Assembly: GCA_934698975.1 (NCBI GenBank)
Contig: CAKUVR010000002.1
Coordinates: forward strand, 124,001-188,000
Direction of reading: 5' to 3'
DNA from: Cryptobacteroides sp934698975
Lineage (GTDB): Bacteria; Bacteroidota; Bacteroidia; Bacteroidales; UBA932
DNA length: 64,000 bases
The position numbers and the translations under genes are program-made. Positions 54,985 to 62,755 of this stretch are shown here, piece after piece. The notes beneath the pieces were generated by a model. The model searched no databases. It saw only the letters and a list, made by a program, of their open reading frames with translations, and was not told the origin of the DNA. Every line of letters begins with the position of its first letter. Position 1 is the first letter of the stretch.

Positions 54985-55914
54985 TCAGAACCATCTGAGA
55001 TCCTTCACCAGACGACGGACGAGAGTCGGAGCCAGCATCAAGAAAGCGATGATGTAAGGAGTCGAAAGCGCCAATGCCACGAAAGCATCACTCGCTTCGA
55101 CAAGAAATAACAATGGAATCAGTGCCAGTGCGAGAAGCACGCCCTTGGCCGCCAGCGGTCTTGTCAGCCGGTATATACCCCTGCTCCTTGCCAGCACAGC
55201 CATTGAGAATGCCAACGCCAATGTCGACAGGCTTCTGAATAGATTCATAGAGGAAAGCAACAACGGGCTAAACGCCTGTTCATGCCCCGCACGGTCGAAC
55301 ATCATATACGAGCAACTGTCCAGCAGCCTTATTGCAATAACGGACAAGAGGACAATGAGTGCCACCCGCGCCGTTTTCTTCCGGCAAAGCCCGTCACCAA
55401 TCCAAGTCCGCACGTACATTCCAAAACAGAAGCACACGAAACAGATGAACCCAAGGTACACGTGATGGGAATATTCCAAAACAATGTAGATGAATATGCC
55501 AACGCAAAATGCAATGCCCGCGATCAGTCCATTCTTTTTGGACAGGCGTACCAGTCTGGCGAACATCATCCCCAGAACCGACAACCAAGCCATCAGGGCG
55601 ACGAAAGACAACTTCGGAGAAATAATATTATCAATCAGATAAGGATTAAAGGCACCGATGATCAGTCCCAGCCCGACACAGGCCACAGTCACCAATCCAG
55701 CCGCCCTCAAAAACCTCCAACCATATTCGGCGGTCACTCCCGCCCCGGTCAAATTTTCGCACTTTCCCTCGAACTATGATCCCTTACCCGTCAACGAACA
55801 CCTCCGTCCATCCTCCATCGAGAAGGTACTCTTACTGCAATGCGCGCAGTACTCGAATTTGTCTTCAGTGCTCATTTTCTCACTTTGCAGATGTTCTTGT
55901 TTACCGTGTGGCAT
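54985..55914 (-). pseudogene. Zinc-ribbon multi-pass membrane protein split by an in-frame TAG
   Basis: The ATG at 55914 opens 46 codons that include FEYCAHCSKSTFSMEDGRRC and SLTGKGS, then a TAG at 55774-55776. The same frame continues FEGKCEN and runs on for about 260 codons with six or seven membrane helices. The four cysteines (CxxC, then C, then C across the stop) form a zinc ribbon typical of small Bacteroidetes proteins in which a zinc ribbon precedes membrane helices. This is therefore one gene with one stop, a recent nonsense mutation, readthrough or a sequencing error. It follows the Sel1-repeat gene by 24 bases. Confidence 0.75.
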
Positions 55915-55938
55915 GATTGTATTTTTTGATTCTAGTTT

Positions 55939-57567
55939 CTATTGCTTTCCATCGCGCATCCCACGCAGTACATTTGACGCTCGTTTTGAACTCGCATTAC
56001 CATATTTTGCAGCCAACTCAGTATAATATGAAGCAAGGCTCTGATCGGCTTCTGTTCCTCTTCCATATCTGTAACAACTTGCCAAGTCGTGATATACATC
56101 GGCTTTAATATCCTCGTCCATGTATTCGAAATTTGAATTTGCAACCGCCGCACTTAAATATTTGAAGGCTTCAGTATAATTCTTGCCAGAAACGGGAGCG
56201 TCTCCTTTGTAATAGACATACCCTAACAGACATTGAGAGTAAGCGTCTCCTTGCTCAGCCGCCTTTGTGAACCATTCAACGGCTTTTGTATAATTCTTCC
56301 CTCCTGAAATGTATTCTCCTGAATAGTACTCAAATGCAAGAGAAGACATTGCCGAAGCATAATTCAAGTCCGCGGCCTTCTCTAAATAAGCGAGATACTT
56401 ATCAGTGTTATATGCTGCACCAGAACCATTCTTATAACAATAGGCAAGTCGATATAGAGCAAGAGCATTGTTTTGATCCGCCGCTTTCTTATACCAAGAG
56501 AATGCCGTGTACTCATTCTTGGCGACACCATAGCCGTTCATATAACAATCGCCAAGGCCACATTGTCCCACTGCATTCTCAAGATCAGCCGCCAGCTTAT
56601 AATATTTATACATCAAAGCATAGTCCTTGCTTGCCCCAATGCCAAATCCATACATATAGGCCAATTGGCACATTGAATAGGCATCTCCGTGGTCGGCGGC
56701 ATATTTGTACATTTCCAATGCGGTATTATTATTCTCTTCAACGCCAAGGCCATAATAATAAATGTCTCCTATTTTCCCGTATGCATAAGCATTGCCTTGA
56801 TCCGCGGCAGCCTTCAAATAATGGAATGCTGTTGTATAATTAACCGCAACGCCGTCACCAATTAAATATTCATAGCCAACCATTGCTTGAGCATCGGCGT
56901 TTCCCAATTGTGCGGATGCTTTATAATATTCCATAGCCTTTTCGTGGTTGGTTGCGACACGGATACCACTATCGTAGCATATTCCAAGGTATAGGAGTCC
57001 TTCAGCGTCATTGTTTTCCGCCGCTTGGCTTATCCAATAGTAGCCGGAACTTTCATCTTTATCAACGGCATATTGTTCCGAGCCACTCAGCAGCAATGCC
57101 CCAAGTTCAGATTGAGCCTTACTATATCCTCCTTTCGCCGCAAGCATAAGATTGTCTTTGTAATTCAGAATCGAACCCGTCAAATACTTGTCTTTATAAA
57201 GTTGCGCCTTAATCCAATACGCCGCCGAATAGCCCTTGCTTATAGCCTTGTTTGCGTACTCCAACGCTGACACCCAACTTGGGTTTGTTCCTATTCCGTA
57301 CAGGTAACAATAAGCCGCCATAAACCGTGATGGATTGTGGCCTTTCTTGGCCGCTTTCAAGTACCAGAACAACGCCCTTTCATAATCTTGTGACACACCA
57401 CCATTTCCGCTCCAAAAACAATCGGCAAGGTTATACATAGCATCTTTATCACCTCTGTTGGCATATTTCGAATACATATAAGCATCTTGCGCATTGGCAG
57501 TCACAAATAAAGATGCAACGATTGCCACCAATGAGGCCAACATCTTTGATTTCATAAATATCGTCAT
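55939..57567 (-). CDS. Secreted Sel1-repeat protein
   Basis: A 542-residue exported protein (signal peptide MLASLVAIVASLFVTANAQ) made almost wholly of Sel1-like repeats of about 36 residues. Examples are AMYNLADCFWSGNGGVSQDY, GQCGLGDCYMNGYGVAKNEY and SQCLLGYVYYKGD; I see about a dozen. Such solenoids are protein-protein scaffolds. It is the last clear gene of the kinase/protease operon, 20 bases after the second kinase. A+T content is higher than in genes before 55 kb. Confidence 0.9.
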   Translation of the reverse strand: MTIFMKSKMLASLVAIVASLFVTANAQDAYMYSKYANRGDKDAMYNLADCFWSGNGGVSQDYERALFWYLKAAKKGHNPSRFMAAYCYLYGIGTNPSWVSALEYANKAISKGYSAAYWIKAQLYKDKYLTGSILNYKDNLMLAAKGGYSKAQSELGALLLSGSEQYAVDKDESSGYYWISQAAENNDAEGLLYLGICYDSGIRVATNHEKAMEYYKASAQLGNADAQAMVGYEYLIGDGVAVNYTTAFHYLKAAADQGNAYAYGKIGDIYYYGLGVEENNNTALEMYKYAADHGDAYSMCQLAYMYGFGIGASKDYALMYKYYKLAADLENAVGQCGLGDCYMNGYGVAKNEYTAFSWYKKAADQNNALALYRLAYCYKNGSGAAYNTDKYLAYLEKAADLNYASAMSSLAFEYYSGEYISGGKNYTKAVEWFTKAAEQGDAYSQCLLGYVYYKGDAPVSGKNYTEAFKYLSAAVANSNFEYMDEDIKADVYHDLASCYRYGRGTEADQSLASYYTELAAKYGNASSKRASNVLRGMRDGKQ

Positions 57568-57587
57568 TTTAATATACTATCTCAATC

Positions 57588-59072
57588 TCAATCATAATAC
57601 CCCATAGCGTCAAGATCTTCAATAATGCTGTTGGCTCCTTTTATTCCGGCAGCCTTGGCTTTTCGCGCATACTTGTCGGCCAGATTGTGTGTTGACGGAG
57701 TTTTCAGATAATGCTTGGCTAAAGGCAGATATGCCGGAGCATAGCCATTATCCGCCATTTGTCGAACATACGAATAATTTCCCACTCTGATCGCAGATTG
57801 AAGTTTCTTCTCCTGACTTGATTCTTCCGAATCTGTTGTTCCGCCAACAGCGTTTTCCTGCGATAATAAAACTTGATTAGTTTCCGAGGTCACTTCTGTG
57901 GTGTAAACTTCACTATATGATTGCTTTTTATTGATACTGCCTGAAGGTTCTTCAATTACTTCGCCAGCCGTAGGTTTGGCCGCAACACCATCGCCATTTT
58001 TTCCGATATAGACAATTAAAATGATAGTTAATGCCGCAGCGATAAAACACCAAACAAAAGAAGCAATCCATGTATCAGCATCTATTTTACGATTACCAGA
58101 CTTATGTATATCAGTTTTTCCTGTTTTCTTTTTATTTTTCTGCTTTTGCTTCGATACTCCACTGTCAGTGGTATTTGAAGTCTTCGTGGTTTCTCTTATT
58201 GTCTTTTGTTCTTTTTTGGGAGGCTTTGGCAAAACAGGCTTCCAAGGAATCTGTTCTATATCACCTTGAACGCACTTCGAAGCATAGGCGGCAAGTTGGC
58301 TTGAGGTCGGTCTGTCCCACGTGTCCTTTGCAAGGCAGGATTCCACCGTCTGCTTCAAACCTTCGGACCAAGACCCTTTCAGTTCAGGAATCTCCGCGCC
58401 CCTCTCAAGCATAATGCCTCCTTGACCACAGAAAGGCAACTCCCCGTTGATGATTTCGTATAGTGTAACGCCGAATGCCCAGATATCGGTAGCTTTGACA
58501 GCATCCGGTGCCCTAGTGAAAAGTTCCGGCGCCATATAGCCGACAGTTCCGGAGACATCGCTGGTGGTGTTCATCCTTGTGGAGTTTCGGCGTAGTGTAC
58601 TTTTCATCTTTGTGCTGACACCGAAATCTGTGATGAGAAAATTGCCTTCCGAATCCGACAGGATATTATCCGGCTTAATGTCTCGATGGAGGATGTTTTT
58701 GCCGTGCAGGTATTCCAAGCCGGAGGCCACATCTCTGATAAATCGCCATATAACAGACTCATCTGTACAGCCGATCAATGATTCTGCAGAGCCTGGACAA
58801 TATGGCATTACGAGAAACGGACGATTGTCCACAACATCGAAATGGTAGGCGTGAAGAAGATTCGGATGATTCAGTGTGTATGCGTTCTTGTACTCCGACT
58901 TAAATTCATCTATTCCTCTATTGTCGAGGGCAATATAAATCTTAATGGCGACATCAAGATCCGTTTGTTCGTCGTGAGCCAGCCATACATCACCGAAAGC
59001 GCCACGCCCTTTCTCTGACAAAAGACGATAACGACCGTTAAACAATTCACCTGCTTGTATATCCATAATCAT
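57588..59072 (-). CDS. Membrane-anchored Hanks-type Ser/Thr kinase with Sel1-like tail
   Basis: A 494-residue protein. The kinase domain is complete (about residues 13-270): P-loop GRGAFGDV, Lys44 in VAIK, HRDIKPDN with catalytic Asp131, DFG at 149-151, APE in YMAPELF. A charged linker leads to one membrane helix (about residues 335-356). The C-terminal, presumably periplasmic, part ends in a short Sel1-like region (YAPAYLPLAKHYLK). The start could also be the ATG two codons later. It follows the PP2C gene by 4 bases. The tail resembles the secreted Sel1 partner downstream. Confidence 0.93.
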   Translation of the reverse strand: MIMDIQAGELFNGRYRLLSEKGRGAFGDVWLAHDEQTDLDVAIKIYIALDNRGIDEFKSEYKNAYTLNHPNLLHAYHFDVVDNRPFLVMPYCPGSAESLIGCTDESVIWRFIRDVASGLEYLHGKNILHRDIKPDNILSDSEGNFLITDFGVSTKMKSTLRRNSTRMNTTSDVSGTVGYMAPELFTRAPDAVKATDIWAFGVTLYEIINGELPFCGQGGIMLERGAEIPELKGSWSEGLKQTVESCLAKDTWDRPTSSQLAAYASKCVQGDIEQIPWKPVLPKPPKKEQKTIRETTKTSNTTDSGVSKQKQKNKKKTGKTDIHKSGNRKIDADTWIASFVWCFIAAALTIILIVYIGKNGDGVAAKPTAGEVIEEPSGSINKKQSYSEVYTTEVTSETNQVLLSQENAVGGTTDSEESSQEKKLQSAIRVGNYSYVRQMADNGYAPAYLPLAKHYLKTPSTHNLADKYARKAKAAGIKGANSIIEDLDAMGYYD

Positions 59073-59076
59073 CTTG

Positions 59077-60345
59077 TTACTTATTATCTACTTCTGTCAA
59101 TTCATGATTTGTCTCAGTCAATTTTGGGCCGCCATCCGTAGATGAGCCATCAGCCGCGGAGCCTACAGGACTATCCGTCTTAGATGTTTTTTCGTCCACT
59201 GGTTTAACAGGATTGCTTTCCTCAGATGAACCACCACTCGGGTCTTCGACAGAAATACTTCGGGAATTTTCTGAAGGAGTACCGCTGGGCACATCTTCTT
59301 CTTTCACACTTTCAACAGGTTCCTTATTATCTTTGCCTGATTTTGATTGCCTTTCACAATATAGTACGGCAGTAATCCCAATCAGACCTATTAATAGAGC
59401 GGCAACTATTAACTTCAACACTCTTTTGCTGATTTTCAAGCAGAAGTAATCATCGGAACAATCACTGCTATTTGCCATAGCTTTTTTAGGATCATAATCC
59501 GACCCATCCACAACTTCACACAATATTGCCGTGACATTGTCATACCACCCTGCTTTTTCCGCCGCTTTCCATAAGGCCAAACGGCAGCCATTCATGTCCT
59601 CACGATTGTTCTTGATCAGCTCTTCCATCTCAGAATCTCTCAAGACGCCGCTTAAACCATCGCTATTGACAAGAATAATATCTCCTTTGAATACAGGAAC
59701 TGTGGTGCTGTCAGGTTTCGCTTTATGGCACGGATCTCCAAGACTTCTGGTAATCACGTTGTTGTAAGGATGGTCAAAGGCTTCGTCCATTGTGATCTTG
59801 CCTTCATCCACAAGTCCTTGCACATAAGAGTGGTCCTTTGAAATCTGTTTAAGGCCTTCGGTGTCCCTATATAAATAAGCCCTGCTGTCTCCACACCAAG
59901 TTACAGTCACTTTCCCATCATAAAGCCAAGCCATCACGATGGTGCTTCCCATGCCATCGCATTCCTTATGTACCTTAGCATGCCGCTTTATCGCATTGTC
60001 AGCCAACACTACGACCGATTCCATAAAGCGTGCTCTACTCTTTTCAGTCTTCAGTACCGCCTTATCCAGTGTGTCAAAGGCAAAGGATTCCCTAACAACA
60101 TCAATGGCTATCTCTGAAGCAACCTCTCCTGCGTTCATCCCTCCCATACCATCGGCAACAGCCATCAGGCAGCCATACTTGCCAAGGCATTCTTCTTTAT
60201 CGACAATAAAAAACTGATTTTTGTCCTGAAATGATAAATCAGAGCAAACGAACATATTGTCCTCATTACCATTTCTTGGGGCATCTATATTACTTTTACC
60301 TGCTGAATCGGTATATGCGGCTATTCTGAATTTAATTTTTCTCAT
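59077..60345 (-). CDS. PP2C-type Ser/Thr phosphatase with membrane anchor
   Basis: A 422-residue phosphatase that should reverse the action of the neighbouring kinases. Metal-binding motifs are NGNEDN (residues 25-30), VADGMGGMNAGEVAS (63-77), TWCGDSRAYL, and the late DNVTAILCEV. A single membrane helix (VAALLIGLIGITAVLYC, about 311-327) is followed by a Ser/Glu/Pro-rich tail with no visible fold, probably periplasmic. It lies between the secreted protein and the second kinase in a tight operon. Confidence 0.94.
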   Translation of the reverse strand: MRKIKFRIAAYTDSAGKSNIDAPRNGNEDNMFVCSDLSFQDKNQFFIVDKEECLGKYGCLMAVADGMGGMNAGEVASEIAIDVVRESFAFDTLDKAVLKTEKSRARFMESVVVLADNAIKRHAKVHKECDGMGSTIVMAWLYDGKVTVTWCGDSRAYLYRDTEGLKQISKDHSYVQGLVDEGKITMDEAFDHPYNNVITRSLGDPCHKAKPDSTTVPVFKGDIILVNSDGLSGVLRDSEMEELIKNNREDMNGCRLALWKAAEKAGWYDNVTAILCEVVDGSDYDPKKAMANSSDCSDDYFCLKISKRVLKLIVAALLIGLIGITAVLYCERQSKSGKDNKEPVESVKEEDVPSGTPSENSRSISVEDPSGGSSEESNPVKPVDEKTSKTDSPVGSAADGSSTDGGPKLTETNHELTEVDNK

Positions 60346-60360
60346 ATTGTGTTGAGGCTT

Positions 60361-61206
60361 TTACTTCCGTTTTCTTTTTTGCGAATCTTCTGTCGGAGGT
60401 TTCGGATTAGTTTTCAGGGGCGAATCAGTGACTTCCACAAGCCTACGCTCATCCTTTTTCTCTTCACATATATTCTTCAATGAAACGCCTCGCCATCCAT
60501 CCGCGAATTTTTCCACCAACGCTGCCAGCTTGAATCTGACCACTCCTAACTCCGAATAGTCAGCACTCACAATAATTCCCGAAAGCAATTTCTTTCCCAA
60601 CAGTTGTTGTGGTTCATTACTGATTACGAGGGAGTCGGAATTGACGTTTTTCTGACGGAATGATTGAAAAGACAATTCTTCACCTTGCCGGTATATCCAT
60701 ACCAGCCAACCATCTTTATTCCCAACTTCATTATCAATAGGCAAACCCTCATTGTTGAACAGGCTGTCAACGACAAAAATTTTCTTTGTCTTACCTATAG
60801 AAGTAACGTTCTTGAAAGTTTGACGTCTCGCTTTTTCCCACTCCTTTAACGAAGGATTGTATATTCGAAAACGTGACAGGACCGGTCGATATTTTGGATA
60901 ATCCGCAATGTTCGGATCCTCTTTCCAAGGTTCAGTGATGACATTGTCAGCGATGTACCCGTTTTTCACTTTTATGCATACAGATTCGGCATAACCGAAA
61001 TACCCAAGGGAATCCAGATCATACCTCTTTCCTGTTACCGTGTCTTGCAATTGGAATTCTTGACGCACAATGCAAAACGCATTCTTCACAGCCTCTTCAA
61101 CAATCTGCTGGTTATTGGTTGTCAATTTAATCTGAAAAGACTGCGCCCTAAGCATAAAAGCCGAAGCGACCACAAAAACGATTGATAGTGCAAGCTTCTT
61201 TTTCAT
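60361..61206 (-). CDS. Exported protein of unknown family
   Basis: A 281-residue protein with a signal peptide (LALSIVFVVASAFMLRAQ). No known domain was recognised. The N-terminal region has FQIKLTTNNQQIVEEAVKNA, the middle has many aromatic and charged residues, and the last 35 residues are Lys/Pro-rich, including TDSPLKTNPKPPTED. It is encoded 12 bases after the FHA-protease gene and 15 before the PP2C gene. A periplasmic partner or substrate of the protease is possible, by context only. Confidence 0.75.
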   Translation of the reverse strand: MKKKLALSIVFVVASAFMLRAQSFQIKLTTNNQQIVEEAVKNAFCIVRQEFQLQDTVTGKRYDLDSLGYFGYAESVCIKVKNGYIADNVITEPWKEDPNIADYPKYRPVLSRFRIYNPSLKEWEKARRQTFKNVTSIGKTKKIFVVDSLFNNEGLPIDNEVGNKDGWLVWIYRQGEELSFQSFRQKNVNSDSLVISNEPQQLLGKKLLSGIIVSADYSELGVVRFKLAALVEKFADGWRGVSLKNICEEKKDERRLVEVTDSPLKTNPKPPTEDSQKRKRK

Positions 61207-61218
61207 TTGTATTCCTCC

Positions 61219-62742
61219 TTATTTTAAAGCTGTAAGCGGGACAATGAATCCTATGTTCCTTCCAGCGCTGGCTGATACCAAACCGATGACCGACAAATCT
61301 CCTGTAGCAGATGAGCAAAATACTGGACCACCAGAGTTTCCTTTTTCGTAATTCGTGTCAGTGGTCAAGATAACACCATCCTGCAATCCTTTGGATGCAA
61401 CGATGGCACTTCCGTAAATAGGGTTTATATTTTTTTCAGACTGCGCCCCCAATCCGAGCGGAAATCCCAATACGGTTAGTTTGGTTCCTCTGTCAAGGTT
61501 ATCGCATAGATTCGTGTCAAAGGACAATCCTCCGCTCATATCAGTTTGCATATAAGCGTAATCTGTCGCACCGCCTTGCGCGAGAGACAGTTTATACCCA
61601 TCTTCAGTCCGTCCGTATTGATCAAAAGACCTGTTGCATACGAACTGTTTGCTTGTACATGTGAAGTGGCTTCCTGAAGAGGACACGCAGACATAATGAG
61701 CGACGACCGAGCCTCCATTATTGACTACCGCATTAAGTTGCTGCAAAAACTCATTGACACCATTGCCATCTTGCCAATAATTCCAGCCTTCGATTACGTG
61801 TCGTGCCGTAACAAACCGACCATTGGAGAGAAGGAATCCCGTCCCCGACCATCCAGGGACATCTTCACCGCATTCCGCAAAGCCTCCGGTTCCGTCTGGC
61901 ATCTTAATCTCATATCCTCTTACTCTGATAAAATAGACATACGGCAAGCATTTTTCAATGGCAGAATTGTTGACATTTCCGGAAACAGACGGAACAGAAC
62001 TGGAGGCCAGTTTATTGATGTCTCCTTTTAGTTTTGCTATGTCTTTTTTGCTTTTCTCCAATTTGGAGCTCATATCACTGTTCTGCTTGGACATGGCATC
62101 CATAGTATTCTGCATTTTTTCCTTTTCTTCCGTCCAGTGCGCCTCTGCCTGCCTACGGTACTCTTGCTCTGATTTAAGTTCCGAACTGGTCTTGTGCAGT
62201 AAAAATCCACCTAAGCAACATACTAAAACCAACGCTGCCACAACCGACCATATAGCCGCCTTGTATGGTCGCAAAGCCTGCTGGCGGAATAAGTTCAACC
62301 TTGTTGTGAGTCCAAGACTGCCCACGGTGCCTTTCTTGCCCTCAGGGATGATAAACCCTAACTTGGGACCGTTAGTCGACAATTGAATCTCGTCTCCATT
62401 CTGCAGATACCATTCATTCTGAACCTTGCGTCCATTCAAGAATGTAGAGTTCGTGTGGGATAACTGCACCAACTTCCAATTATTTCCATCCTTTACGATT
62501 GCGGCATGGCGCCGGCTTACCGTAGTAAAAGATTCGTCAAACCTGACTTGACACCGCGGATCTCTACCGATTTCGATCTGGTCAACGATTATTGGCTGAG
62601 ATTCGCCAGCTTTATGATACTGACTGGATACTTTATGAACAAGAGTATAATATGTCTTGTTCTCTCCTCCAAACACTGATTTCACGCCAGCTCCTACCGA
62701 GCCGGCAAAAGAGCGCCTATACGCTTGCGTAGCTTGTGCCAT
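61219..62742 (-). CDS. FHA - transmembrane - coiled coil - trypsin-like protease
   Basis: A 507-residue protein that joins a phosphothreonine-reading FHA domain to a serine protease. FHA features are IGRDPRCQ (residues 58-65), SRRH (76-79) and HTNSTFLNGRKV (96-107). One membrane helix spans about 163-182, followed by a helical, probably coiled-coil stretch (185-248). The protease domain carries a complete triad: His315 in TARHV, Asp394 in TDYAY and Ser470 in GNSGGP. The topology suggests a cytosolic FHA domain and a periplasmic protease, so inside phosphorylation could control outside proteolysis. The same gene is linked to two kinases and a phosphatase. Confidence 0.93.
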   Translation of the reverse strand: MAQATQAYRRSFAGSVGAGVKSVFGGENKTYYTLVHKVSSQYHKAGESQPIIVDQIEIGRDPRCQVRFDESFTTVSRRHAAIVKDGNNWKLVQLSHTNSTFLNGRKVQNEWYLQNGDEIQLSTNGPKLGFIIPEGKKGTVGSLGLTTRLNLFRQQALRPYKAAIWSVVAALVLVCCLGGFLLHKTSSELKSEQEYRRQAEAHWTEEKEKMQNTMDAMSKQNSDMSSKLEKSKKDIAKLKGDINKLASSSVPSVSGNVNNSAIEKCLPYVYFIRVRGYEIKMPDGTGGFAECGEDVPGWSGTGFLLSNGRFVTARHVIEGWNYWQDGNGVNEFLQQLNAVVNNGGSVVAHYVCVSSSGSHFTCTSKQFVCNRSFDQYGRTEDGYKLSLAQGGATDYAYMQTDMSGGLSFDTNLCDNLDRGTKLTVLGFPLGLGAQSEKNINPIYGSAIVASKGLQDGVILTTDTNYEKGNSGGPVFCSSATGDLSVIGLVSASAGRNIGFIVPLTALK

Positions 62743-62755
62743 AATTTATTAATTT

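Noticed and set aside
55939..57567. TPR protein
   Set aside because: Repeat length near 36 and the AxxxLGxxYxxGxGV pattern fit Sel1 repeats better than TPRs.
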